Shown in pieces: positions 1-9,466 of a stretch of 64,000 bases of DNA. The notes below the pieces were generated by a model. The model saw nothing but the letters and a program-made list of their open reading frames with translations, did no database searches and was not told the origin of the DNA. Every line of letters begins with the position of its first letter. The stretch's first letter is position 1. The position numbers were made by a program, and so were the translations under genes. Origin of the DNA: Actinoplanes ianthinogenes (GTDB taxonomy: Bacteria; Actinomycetota; Actinomycetes; Mycobacteriales; Micromonosporaceae); NCBI RefSeq assembly GCF_018324205.1, contig NZ_AP023356.1:8190501-8254500 (forward strand), given 5' to 3'.

Positions 1-509
1 GGGAGCCGGCCGGCCGCACGTTCGACCTGGTGGTGGCCGGGACGGCGTGGCACTGGATCGACCCGGAGGCCGGGGCGGCCAAGGCCGCGGCGGTGCTGCG
101 CCCGGGCGGGCGGCTGGCGCCGTTCTGGCACACGTTCAAGCTGCCGGACGAGGTGGCGGCCGGGTTCGGTGAGGCGTATCGGCGGCTGGTGCCGGACTCG
201 CCGTTCGCCTTCGCGCGGACGCCGCCCGGGTCGGCCCTGGACGGCTACCGGCCGATCCTGGACCAGGCGGCGGAGGGGATCCGGGCGACGGGGCGCTTCG
301 GCGAGCCGGAGATCTGGCACGTCGACTGGGAGAGGGAGTACACCCGGGACGAATATCTGGACCAGATGCCGACCTCCGGCGCCCTGACCCGGGTGCCCCC
401 GGACCGGCTCGCCGAGATCCTGGAGGCGACCGGCGCGGTGATCGACCGCCTCGGCGGCAGCTTCGTCATGCAGTACACCTCAGCAGCGGTCACCGCCGTC
501 CGCCCCTAA
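1..509 (+). CDS. SAM-dependent methyltransferase, C-terminal part
   Basis: The reading frame is open from the left edge (first whole codon at base 3) to TAA at 507-509, so the N-terminus with the SAM glycine-rich motif lies outside the window. The visible 168 or so residues start FDLVVAGTAWHWIDP, which resembles the post-II region of class I methyltransferases of the Methyltransf_11 or trans-aconitate type, followed by VLRPGGRLAPFW, the usual strand-4/loop signature. The substrate cannot be told. The gene runs into a hairpin repeat array that separates it from the convergent copper gene. Confidence 0.75.
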   Translation, partial: EPAGRTFDLVVAGTAWHWIDPEAGAAKAAAVLRPGGRLAPFWHTFKLPDEVAAGFGEAYRRLVPDSPFAFARTPPGSALDGYRPILDQAAEGIRATGRFGEPEIWHVDWEREYTRDEYLDQMPTSGALTRVPPDRLAEILEATGAVIDRLGGSFVMQYTSAAVTAVRP

Positions 510-513
510 CCCA

Positions 514-821
514 AGCTGGTCCCCACGGCCCTTTCCCAGCTCGGTATAGGGCCGTCAGTGCCAGCCGGGGTTGTCGGGCTGGTCCCCAGGGCCCTTTCCC
601 AGCTCGGTATAGGGCCGTCAGGGCCAGCCGGGGGTTGTCGGGCTGGTCTGCAGGGCCCTTTCCCGGCTCGGAATAGGGCCGTCAGTGCCAGCCGGGGGTT
701 GTCGGGCTGGTCTCCAGGGCCCTTTCCCGGCTCGGTATAGGGCCGTCAGTGCCAGCCGGGGGGTGTCGGGCTGGTCCCCACGGCCTCTTCCTGGCTGGGG
801 ATAGGGCCGCCAGGGCCAGCC
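514..821. repeat. tandem hairpin repeat array 1 (five copies, ~64 bp period)
   Basis: Five copies of a 53-bp element begin near 514, 577, 641, 705 and 769, separated by a GGGGTTGTCG-like spacer. Each runs from GGCTGGTCC through CCCTTTCC and GGTATAGGG to GGGCCAGCC, so the ends and the central blocks are inverted repeats and a unit can fold into a stem-loop. The array fills the whole gap between two convergent genes and contains no convincing ORF. A related array lies at 6713-7130. Confidence 0.9.
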
Positions 822-824
822 GGG

Positions 825-2489
825 TTACGGCTTCGGGGGGACGGTGACCGTGGTCTTCACGGTGGCCCGGTTGAGGTCGTCGACCCGGATGGTGAAGGCG
901 ATCTCGTAGGTGCCCGGCAGCGGGAACGAGATCGAGCCCAGAGCGTGGTGCGGCGGGTCCAGGCCCAGCAGCGGCTCCTTCACCGCCTCCAGCCCCTGAC
1001 CCGTCAACTGGGTGCTGACCTGCCACTCGGCCGGCGGCAGCGGCTTGCCCTCCGGCGTGTACAGGAACGCGTGCACCGTGTTGTACTCGCCCAGCTCCAC
1101 CGGATAGATGTTGAACTGGAGCGTGTACAGCGGGCAGGTCAGCGTCTGCGACACCCCGGTGCCGGTGACCGCTCCGGCCTGGGCGCCCGCGGTCCGGCCC
1201 GGGTCGACCTGGACCAGGACCGCGCTCAGCGCCAGGATCACCGCGGTGGCGGCCACCTCGATGCCGACCGTGCGGCGCAGCCCGCTGCCGGACGCCGACC
1301 GGCGCACCAGGCGGCGGGCGACCGCGGCGGCGGCCAGCACCAGGACCAGGACGCCGAGCTTGACGAGCAGCAGGCGGCCGTACCCGGTCTGGACCAGCGC
1401 GGCCGGGGTGCCCACCTGGACCACCGCCTGCACGCTGCCGGCCAGGGCCAGCCAGATCACCGACAGGGCGGCCCAGCGGGACCAGACCGGCAGCAGCACG
1501 CCGAGCACCCGGCGGTCGGTGCCGCGCAGCAGGACGCCGATCAGCGTGACCAGGCCACCGATCCAGATGCCCATGGCGGCCAGGTGCACCACGCCGACCG
1601 TCACCGTGACGGCCGGCATCGGCGCGGCGATCGCGTGCCCGGTCAGCGGCCAGGTCGCCAGCCCGGCGATCCCCAAAATCAAGATCAAGATCCGATTCGG
1701 GTACGCCCGGAGCCGCCGTTTCTCGCCCGGCCGCAGCTGCCCGGCGAACAGGGCGCGCAGGGAGACCGCGAGGAGCGCCAGGATCGCGAGCCGGGCCAGC
1801 AGGATCAGCCCGAACGTGCTGGTGGCCACCTCACCCAGCTCACCGGCCGAGACCTGCCAGAGGGCGGCGCCGCTGCCCTGCTGCGCCTGGGTGCCCAGCG
1901 CGCCCAGGGTCGCCAGCGCGGTCAGCGCCATGCCGGTCCACACCAGCCGGATCGCGCCGGCCCGGGAACGGCGCCGGGGCCAGAGGAAGAGCAGGAACAT
2001 GAGGGGACCCGTGATCAGCGTCAGACCGGCGTACCCCAGGAATTTGAACGTGGGGACAGCGGCCTTGACCGTGGGATCGGTCCCGATGGTGGCGGCGGCC
2101 TGCGGCCGCGCCGAGGGCGCCCCGACCGAGAAGGTGATCGCGCCGCCCACCGGATGGCTGTCCGCGGAGATCACCCGGAAGCTGATCAGGTAGGTGCCGA
2201 GCGGGTGCTCGGCGGTGCGCACCGGGATGTGCAGCACCGCGCCGCGGGCGGTGGCCAGGCCGGAGATGCGCTCGCCGTCCGGCGCCACCACCTGGATGTG
2301 CCCGCTGACCGGGGTGATCGTCTCGCTGAACGTGACGGTGACCTCGGTGGGGGAGCTGCCCACCACGCTGCCCGGCGCCGGGGACGAACCGACCGTGGCG
2401 GCGTGCGCGAGGGCCGGCTCCGGGATCGCCAGCAGTGCCCCGAGGGCTAGCACGAGCAGCACGAACAGGCGCGGAAGTTTCCCGGTCAC
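825..2489 (-). CDS. CopC-CopD fusion copper resistance/import membrane protein
   Basis: This 554-residue protein probably handles copper at the membrane. A signal peptide ends at ALAHAATVGSSPAPGS, placing a histidine at the mature N-terminus as in CopC. A CopC-like beta domain follows to about residue 130, with the SADSHPVGG copper-ligand region. About eight hydrophobic segments then match CopD. The C-terminal ~110 residues form a soluble YtkA-like beta domain. The start is a GTG read as GTG ACC GGG AAA; no ATG fits before the signal peptide. The frame stays open far upstream, but that extension is only antisense to pgm. The gene is divergent from pgm, with 84 bp between them. Whether it imports copper or gives tolerance is not decided by the sequence. 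Confidence 0.88.
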   Translation of the reverse strand: MTGKLPRLFVLLVLALGALLAIPEPALAHAATVGSSPAPGSVVGSSPTEVTVTFSETITPVSGHIQVVAPDGERISGLATARGAVLHIPVRTAEHPLGTYLISFRVISADSHPVGGAITFSVGAPSARPQAAATIGTDPTVKAAVPTFKFLGYAGLTLITGPLMFLLFLWPRRRSRAGAIRLVWTGMALTALATLGALGTQAQQGSGAALWQVSAGELGEVATSTFGLILLARLAILALLAVSLRALFAGQLRPGEKRRLRAYPNRILILILGIAGLATWPLTGHAIAAPMPAVTVTVGVVHLAAMGIWIGGLVTLIGVLLRGTDRRVLGVLLPVWSRWAALSVIWLALAGSVQAVVQVGTPAALVQTGYGRLLLVKLGVLVLVLAAAAVARRLVRRSASGSGLRRTVGIEVAATAVILALSAVLVQVDPGRTAGAQAGAVTGTGVSQTLTCPLYTLQFNIYPVELGEYNTVHAFLYTPEGKPLPPAEWQVSTQLTGQGLEAVKEPLLGLDPPHHALGSISFPLPGTYEIAFTIRVDDLNRATVKTTVTVPPKP

Positions 2490-2573
2490 GCAGGATAGTT
2501 CGGATGGGGGTGCGGAAAGGTTCAAGGAGTCCGCCGCTGGATACGATCCGGGAAACCCCGAGGAGGCCACGCT

Positions 2574-4214
<1,641 letters not shown>

Positions 4215-4259
4215 CATTCGGCTCAGGTTCGGCCCGGGGCGGCCGACTGGTAAGCCATC

Positions 4260-6572
4260 ATGAGCGGACGCGAGACTGCCGGCGACCGGCTACGACCCGG
4301 TGGGCTCGCGCCCGCCGTGGTCGCGCTCGTCGCCACCGTGGCGGTGCTGATCTGGTTGCTGCTCGGCGCGCCCGGCAGCCTGTACCTGGGCTACGCCGGC
4401 GCCCCGATCGCGATGGTCCCGGCGGTGCTCGCCTGCCGGCGGATCGGCTCGCAGGTGCGGCTGCCGCCCCCGGTCCGCTCGTTCTGGCGGCAGATCCAGC
4501 TGGCCTGCACGTTCCTGCTGGCCGGCTCGGTGATCGCGCTGTTCCGGGCGAACAACAACACCGGGATGTCGCCGTATGTCGGCGTCCCGCTGCTGCTCGG
4601 CATCCTGCTGCTGATGGTCGCCTTCCTGCGCCTGCCGATCGGCGAGCGCACCCCGCTCGGCTGGTGCCGGGCGCTGCTGGACGGCGCCACCGTCGCCGTC
4701 GCCAGCACCCTCATCTTCTGGTACGTCGTGCTGGACCTGGCTCCGGCCGGGACCTCGCTGGTCGCCCGGGTGGCCGCCGCGGTGCTCGGCGTCGGTGGCG
4801 TGCTGCTGCTCGTGGTGATCGGCAAGGCGGCCGCGGCGCCGAAGGCCACCGTCCACCCGGTCTCGCTGCGCCTGCTCACCGTCGCCCCGCTGTCCGACAT
4901 CGCCGGCACCATCCTGCTGATCGCCGGCCCGGCCTGGGGCCGCCTGGCGCTCTCCGTGCTGGCGCTCCCGCTGGTCGGCGTGGCCGCGGCGTGCGCCGCG
5001 CTCGTCCAGCAGCGCTCATGCGAAGCGACCGAGCGCCCGGCCGTCGGCGGGGCCGGCCGTTCCGTCTTCAACCTGCTCCCGTTCGTCGCGGTCACCGCCG
5101 CCGCCGTCCTGGTGATCAGCGTCAGCTCCCAGGAGATGAGCGCCCGGCAGCGCACCGTGATCATCGGCGCCGTGCTGATCGCCGGCTTCGTGGTCGCCCG
5201 CCAGCTGCTCAGCCTGCGCGAGAACGCCGTCGCGCTGCGCGGCATCCGGCAGCAGCAGGACGAGCTGGAACGGCTCGCGCTCAGCGACAGCCTGACCGGC
5301 CTGCCCAACCGCACCAAGTTCGGCGTCGCCCTCGCCGAGCGGATCGACGCGCGCGAGCCGGCCACCGCGCTGCTCATCGACGTCGACGACTTCAAGATGA
5401 TCAACGACACGCTCGGCCCGGCCGCCGGCGACCAGCTGCTCTACCACGTCGCGCAGCGGCTGCGGCAGCACTGCCTGCCCGGGGAGCTGCCGGCCCGGCT
5501 CGGCGGCGACGAGTTCGCCGTGCTGCTGCCGACCGACGAGCCGGCCGAGGCGGAGACGGCCGCCGCCCGGCTGCTGGCCGCGCTCGGCGATCCGTTCCGG
5601 GTCGGCGACCAGCACCTGCTGCTGCACGCCAGCGCCGGCATCGCGGTGGCCGGCACCGGCGAGAGCGCCGACGAGGTGCAGCGCAACGCGGACATCGCGA
5701 TGTATGCCGCCAAGGAGTCCGGCAAGGCGTCCTGGGTACGTTTCGAACCGCGGATGCGGCAGGACATGGTGCACCACGCCCGGCTGGCCAGCGAGCTGCA
5801 CAACGCGATCGTCCGCGACGAGCTGCGCCTGGTCTACCAGCCGGTGTTCGACCTGGTCACCGGCCGGCTCGCGGGCGCCGAGGCGCTGGTCCGCTGGCAG
5901 CACCCGACTCGCGGCTTCGTCTCGCCCGGCGACTTCATCCCGGTCGCCGAGCGCTCCGGCCTGATCGTCCCGCTCGGCGCCTGGGTGCTCCGCGAGGCCT
6001 GCTCGCAGCTGTCCCGCTGGCGTGCCGAGTTCGGCGACGGCGCCATCGAGTCGATCAACGTGAACGTCGCGGTCCGGCAGCTGCGCGAGACCGGCTTCGT
6101 CGACGAGGTCGCCGCGGTCCTCAGCGAGAACGGCCTGACCTCCCAGCACCTGATCCTCGAGGTGACCGAGTCGTCGGTGGTCGACGGCTGGCAGGTCCGC
6201 GACACCCTCCGGGCGCTGCACGAGATGGGCGTCCGGCTGGCCCTGGACGACTTCGGCACCGGGCAGTCGTCGCTCAGCCTGCTCCGCGAGTTCCCCGTCG
6301 ACGTGCTCAAACTGGACAAGTCGTTCGTCGACGGGATCGCCTCGGGTGCCGACCGCGGACGGCTCGCGGTCGCCGCGGCGGTCGCGCAGCTTGCGGAATA
6401 CTTGCAGCTCAAGGCGGTTGCGGAGGGGATCGAGAACGCGGAGCAGATGGAGCGGCTGCGGGAGATGGGTTACCGCTACGGCCAGGGGTATTTCATGGCC
6501 AAGCCGCTGTCGCCCGCGGACTGCGGCGCGCTGATGTCCGCCGCGCCCGTCCAGGTGGTCTCACCCGCCTGA
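4260..6572 (+). CDS. membrane-bound GGDEF-EAL protein (c-di-GMP turnover)
   Basis: The 770-residue protein has about eight or nine hydrophobic segments in residues 1-335. A GGDEF domain follows, with DSLTGLPNR and an intact RLGGDEF near 415. A C-terminal EAL domain begins with AEALVRW near 540 and keeps ILEVTESS, DDFGTG, LKLDKSFV and VAEGIE, so both synthesis and hydrolysis of c-di-GMP look possible. The membrane part carries the pattern LLDGATVAVASTLIFWYVV and a later PLSDI segment also found in the other GGDEF proteins of this window (32.5, 57.3 and 61.2 kb). It is monocistronic, starting 45 bp after pgm. The input signal is unknown. Confidence 0.93.
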   Translation: MSGRETAGDRLRPGGLAPAVVALVATVAVLIWLLLGAPGSLYLGYAGAPIAMVPAVLACRRIGSQVRLPPPVRSFWRQIQLACTFLLAGSVIALFRANNNTGMSPYVGVPLLLGILLLMVAFLRLPIGERTPLGWCRALLDGATVAVASTLIFWYVVLDLAPAGTSLVARVAAAVLGVGGVLLLVVIGKAAAAPKATVHPVSLRLLTVAPLSDIAGTILLIAGPAWGRLALSVLALPLVGVAAACAALVQQRSCEATERPAVGGAGRSVFNLLPFVAVTAAAVLVISVSSQEMSARQRTVIIGAVLIAGFVVARQLLSLRENAVALRGIRQQQDELERLALSDSLTGLPNRTKFGVALAERIDAREPATALLIDVDDFKMINDTLGPAAGDQLLYHVAQRLRQHCLPGELPARLGGDEFAVLLPTDEPAEAETAAARLLAALGDPFRVGDQHLLLHASAGIAVAGTGESADEVQRNADIAMYAAKESGKASWVRFEPRMRQDMVHHARLASELHNAIVRDELRLVYQPVFDLVTGRLAGAEALVRWQHPTRGFVSPGDFIPVAERSGLIVPLGAWVLREACSQLSRWRAEFGDGAIESINVNVAVRQLRETGFVDEVAAVLSENGLTSQHLILEVTESSVVDGWQVRDTLRALHEMGVRLALDDFGTGQSSLSLLREFPVDVLKLDKSFVDGIASGADRGRLAVAAAVAQLAEYLQLKAVAEGIENAEQMERLREMGYRYGQGYFMAKPLSPADCGALMSAAPVQVVSPA

Positions 6573-6712
6573 AGATCTTCATTGACGCGGGTCCGCTTCG
6601 GTGCGGATCGCATGCTCCCGCGCGGGCCGAGGGCGGCGATCTGGCCGCTGGCGCGTCCAAACCAATCGCCGCCCTCTTCACTGTCCGCGGCCGGTTCCGG
6701 AGATCAACCCCC

Positions 6713-7130
6713 GGCTGGCCCCCAGCGCCCTATCCCATGCCCGGATAGGGCCGTCACGGCCAGCCGGTCACTGCTCGGCTGGTCCTCAGCGCCCTATCCC
6801 GTTCCTGGTTGGGGCCGTCAGGGCCAGCCGGGCATTCCTCGGCTGGTCCTCAGCGCCCTATCCCGTTCTTGTATAGGGCCGTCAGGGCCAGCCGGTCACT
6901 GCTCGGCTAGTCCTCAGCGCCGTGGGCAAAAGCGATCGCCGCCCTCTTCCCTGTCCGCGGCTGGTTCCGGAGATCGAAACCCCGGCTGGCCTCCAGCGCC
7001 CTATCCCATGCCCGGATAGGGCGCTGGATGCCAGCCGGACACTGCTCGGCTGGTCCTCAGCGCCCTATCCCGTTCTTGTATAGGGCCGTCAGGGCCAGCC
7101 GGACATTCCTCGGCTGGCCCTCAGCGCCCT
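6713..7130. repeat. tandem hairpin repeat array 2 (about seven copies, some partial)
   Basis: Copies start near 6713, 6777, 6841, 6905 (partial), 6984, 7048 and 7112 (partial). Units read GGCTGG, AGCGCCCTATCC, a short loop, GGATAGGG and GGCCAGCC, the same architecture as the array at 514-821. A segment of about 65 bp before the copy at 6713 (from about 6655) is repeated before the copy at 6984 (from about 6928), so a larger block of roughly 272 bp has been duplicated. The array lies between the convergent GGDEF-EAL gene and the gene at 7402-8952. The stretch 6573-6712 has no other recognised feature. Confidence 0.9.
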
Positions 7131-7255
7131 GGGCAGACGCGGGATCGGGCCAAGCCGCTTGACACCCCTGGTGCAGGGGATGTGTTCGCTGTCCGCGGTG
7201 CTCACCGAACCCTGAAGCGCGCTCAGGCCCCCTAGGTTTCTCACGAAACGCCGCC

Positions 7256-7323
7256 GGTGAGATGGGCTCGGCTTTTCCGACGCCGCGGGGTTTGCGGTGG
7301 CGGAAAAGACGCGCCCATCTCAC
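7256..7323. repeat. long inverted repeat (nested hairpin)
   Basis: The outer arms GGTGAGATGGGC (7256-7267) and GCCCATCTCACC (7312-7323) are perfectly complementary. Inside them CTTTTCCG pairs with CGGAAAAG and CGCCGC pairs with the GCGG-rich stretch, giving a structure of about 68 nt. It lies 79 bp past the stop codon of the minus-strand gene ending at 7402. It could be a bidirectional terminator or the trace of a small mobile repeat; no ORF supports either. Confidence 0.8.
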
Positions 7324-7335
7324 CGGTTACAAGGC

Positions 7336-7400
7336 GTTTTGTGCGCGGAGCGAAGCGGAGCCAGCCAGCCCAGTTTTGTGCGCGGAGCGAAGCGGAGCCA
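7336..7400. repeat. direct repeat, two copies of 28 bp
   Basis: The 28 bases beginning GTTTTGTGCGCGGAGCGAAG occur at 7336-7363 and again at 7373-7400, a period of 37 bp. The second copy ends one base before the stop codon of the gene at 7402-8952. They sit between that stop and the long inverted repeat. Confidence 0.85.
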
Positions 7401-7401
7401 A

Positions 7402-8952
7402 TCAGCCCGTCACGGTGAGGGCGGAGAGGCCGGCCACGGCTTGCAGGTCGACGCCTGCCTCGGTGGAGCCCCAGCCGTTGGCGGTGAAGTTGCGACCAGG
7501 GGCGATGCCCTGGTGGGTGGTGCCGCCGAGGGTGACCTGGCCGGCGCCGGACTCGACGCGGACGCGGACCGGGGTGGCGTCCGAGAGGGTGACCCGGAAC
7601 TGGTCGACGCCGCCGGTCATCCGGATCGGGAGGACGCCGCGGGGCTCGGGCAGGGACAGGTCGATGCGGCTCGCCCCGCCGTTGAGGTCCAGGGCGGCGA
7701 GATCGGCATCGGTCAGGTTCAGGCGGCTGTGCGCGGTGCCGCCGTCCAGGCGCAGGGTCCAGCGGACCGCCGCGCTGAGCACGATCGTGACGACGGCCGA
7801 ACCGCCGCTGCCGTCCGAACGCAGGTGCAACCGGACCGCGTCGCCGTCCTGGTCGATCGCCGGGGTGAGGCCGCTGTCCGGCGGGGTGCTGATCCGGTAC
7901 AGGTCGTCGCCGAGGTCACCGGCGCTCAGCTCGACGACGGTGGCGCTGTCGACGAGGTCGAAGGACGCTTCGGCGCGGCCGCCGGCCGGGGCGGTCAGCG
8001 ACTTGCCGGGGGCGGGCGCGTTGTCGGCGGGCGGGTTCGCGGCCTTCTGGGCGGGGGCGGTGGCCGCCGCGGCGCCCTGGGAGGCGTCGGTGCTCTGCCG
8101 GGGGACCAGCAGGAACGCGGCGACCAGCCCGGCCAGTCCGAGCGCGGCGGCACCCAGCAGCAGCGGTTTGCGGCGGCGGGCGGCGCCGGGAAGCGGTTCG
8201 AGGTCCGGTGGCGCGCTCCAGCCGGGCAGCGGGTAGGCCGAGGTGAACCCGGGATCGTCGAACGGATCGGTGGCCGGCGGGTAGGGCACCCCGGAGACCG
8301 GAGCGAATCCGGTCGGGTCGGTGTCCTCCTCGGCGAACTCGGCCGGATCGGGCGCGGGCCACGCGCCGGTCGCGTCGAGGCCAGGCTCCCCGGGATGAGA
8401 CGCGGCCGACCCACCGGTCGTATCCGGGCTGGGCTCGCCACGATCAGGCGTGGCCGACCCGCCGGTCGGATCCGGGCTGTTTTCGCCGCGATCAGACGTG
8501 GCCCACTCTCCGGTCGGGGCGGAGCTGGGTTTGCCGGGGTCTGGTGTGGCCCATTCACCGGTCGGATCCGGGCTGTTTTCACCGCGATCAGGCGTGGCCC
8601 ACTCTCCGGTCGGGGCGGAGCTGGGCTTGCTGGGGTCTGGTGTGGCCCATTCACCGGTCGGGGCTGGACCGGGTTTGCCGGGATCAGGCGCGGCCCACTC
8701 TCCGGTCGGGGCGACGCTGGGTTTGCCGGGATCAGGCGTGGCCGACCAGCCGGTCGGTTCCGGGCTGGGTGCGCCGGGGTCCGGTGCGAGTTCGATCGTC
8801 GGGGCCGGGCGGGGCGCGGGGGCGGGCGCCGGGGGAGGGTCGGTTTCGGCCAGGGTGGCGGGGCGGGGGGCCGGGACCGGGTGGGTGCCGGGGGCAAACG
8901 TCACCGGGTGATCGGTTTCGGTCGGGGGAATGCCGGCCGGATCGTCGCTCAT
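7402..8952 (-). CDS. repeat-rich single-span membrane protein with C-terminal beta domain
   Basis: This 516-residue protein is not a recognised family as a whole. Residues about 1-65 are acidic and proline-rich. About ten tandem 16-residue repeats of the type PTGEWATPDPGKPSSA follow (DNA about 8360-8800, period 48 bp). After a linker comes one transmembrane segment (PLLLGAAALGLAGLVAAFLL) near 275-297, then a roughly 220-residue presumably exported part. Its last half (WTLRLDGGTAHSRLNL and following) resembles DUF4097-type putative adhesin beta-helices. The ATG at 8952 has a strong CAGGAGGAG just upstream; the longer frame to 9003 lacks one. Topology and function are inferred only. Confidence 0.75.
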   Translation of the reverse strand: MSDDPAGIPPTETDHPVTFAPGTHPVPAPRPATLAETDPPPAPAPAPRPAPTIELAPDPGAPSPEPTGWSATPDPGKPSVAPTGEWAAPDPGKPGPAPTGEWATPDPSKPSSAPTGEWATPDRGENSPDPTGEWATPDPGKPSSAPTGEWATSDRGENSPDPTGGSATPDRGEPSPDTTGGSAASHPGEPGLDATGAWPAPDPAEFAEEDTDPTGFAPVSGVPYPPATDPFDDPGFTSAYPLPGWSAPPDLEPLPGAARRRKPLLLGAAALGLAGLVAAFLLVPRQSTDASQGAAAATAPAQKAANPPADNAPAPGKSLTAPAGGRAEASFDLVDSATVVELSAGDLGDDLYRISTPPDSGLTPAIDQDGDAVRLHLRSDGSGGSAVVTIVLSAAVRWTLRLDGGTAHSRLNLTDADLAALDLNGGASRIDLSLPEPRGVLPIRMTGGVDQFRVTLSDATPVRVRVESGAGQVTLGGTTHQGIAPGRNFTANGWGSTEAGVDLQAVAGLSALTVTG

Positions 8953-9062
8953 CGCTCCTCCTGCGCCCGTGGTCTTGACCATGACTACGGAGATGGGCGC
9001 CATCCGGATCGGTGCCGGGCAGAAGAGGGAGGCTGTGCCGGGTGGGAGCTCGGGTGCGCCGG

Positions 9063-9395
9063 TGGGAAAGCGGCGCGGAAGTGGGCCGGCGCCGGGAGAA
9101 GGGGCGGCGGCCGTGGGGCGGGGGCGGGAGCGCTCCGGCTGGGAAGTGCGGGCGGAGGAGGGCCGGGGCCGGGAGAGGCGGCGGCCGTCGGGCGGGGGCG
9201 GCCCGGTTGGGAAGTGCGGGCGGAGGAGGGCCGGGGCCGGGAGAGGCGGCGGCCGTGGGGCGGGAGCGGCCCGGTTGGGAAGTGCGGGCGGGCGAGGGCC
9301 GGGGCCGGGAGAGGCGGCGGCCGTGGGGCGGGAGCGGGAACGGCCCGGTTGGGAAGTGCGGGTGGACGAGGGGCGGGGCCGGGAGGGAGCGACGG
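9063..9395. repeat. G-rich tandem repeat, ~68-bp period, 4-5 copies
   Basis: The block GGGAAGTGCGGGCGG recurs at 9141, 9209, 9277 and 9351 (last copy variant), with a degenerate copy near 9063; periods are 68, 68 and 74 bp. Units continue GGGCCGGGGCCGGGAGAGGC, then GGCGGCCGT and GGGCGGGAGCGG. The plus strand is extremely G-rich and C-poor in runs. It occupies the gap upstream of the minus-strand gene 7402-8952 and downstream of gnd. Apparent ORFs through it are repeat artefacts. Confidence 0.85.
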
Positions 9396-9413
9396 GACCG
9401 CGGGGCGGGACGG

Positions 9414-9465
9414 CAACGCCCCGGCTGGGTGGCCGGGGCGTTGGGCGTACCGTAAAAGGGTTTGA
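9414..9465 (-). terminator. gnd terminator hairpin plus GGTACGCC 3'-end motif
   Basis: Immediately after the gnd stop (minus strand) comes TTTTACGGTACGCC (9444-9457). A perfect 12-bp stem follows, CAACGCCCCGGC (9414-9425) pairing with GCCGGGGCGTTG (9432-9443) around a 6-nt loop. The motif is one of a dispersed set seen after other stop codons in the window. Confidence 0.75.
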
Positions 9466-9466
9466 A

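Noticed and set aside
514..821. CRISPR array
   Set aside because: Spacers between repeats are nearly identical, units are tandem duplicates with internal symmetry, and no cas gene is present.
1690..1708. Copy of the GGTACGCC 3'-end motif inside the copper gene
   Set aside because: The match (ATTCGGGTACGCC) is weaker, lies in coding sequence for a conserved hydrophobic region and is not near a stop codon. A similar partial match at 38016-38028 in the GH32-like gene is judged chance for the same reason.
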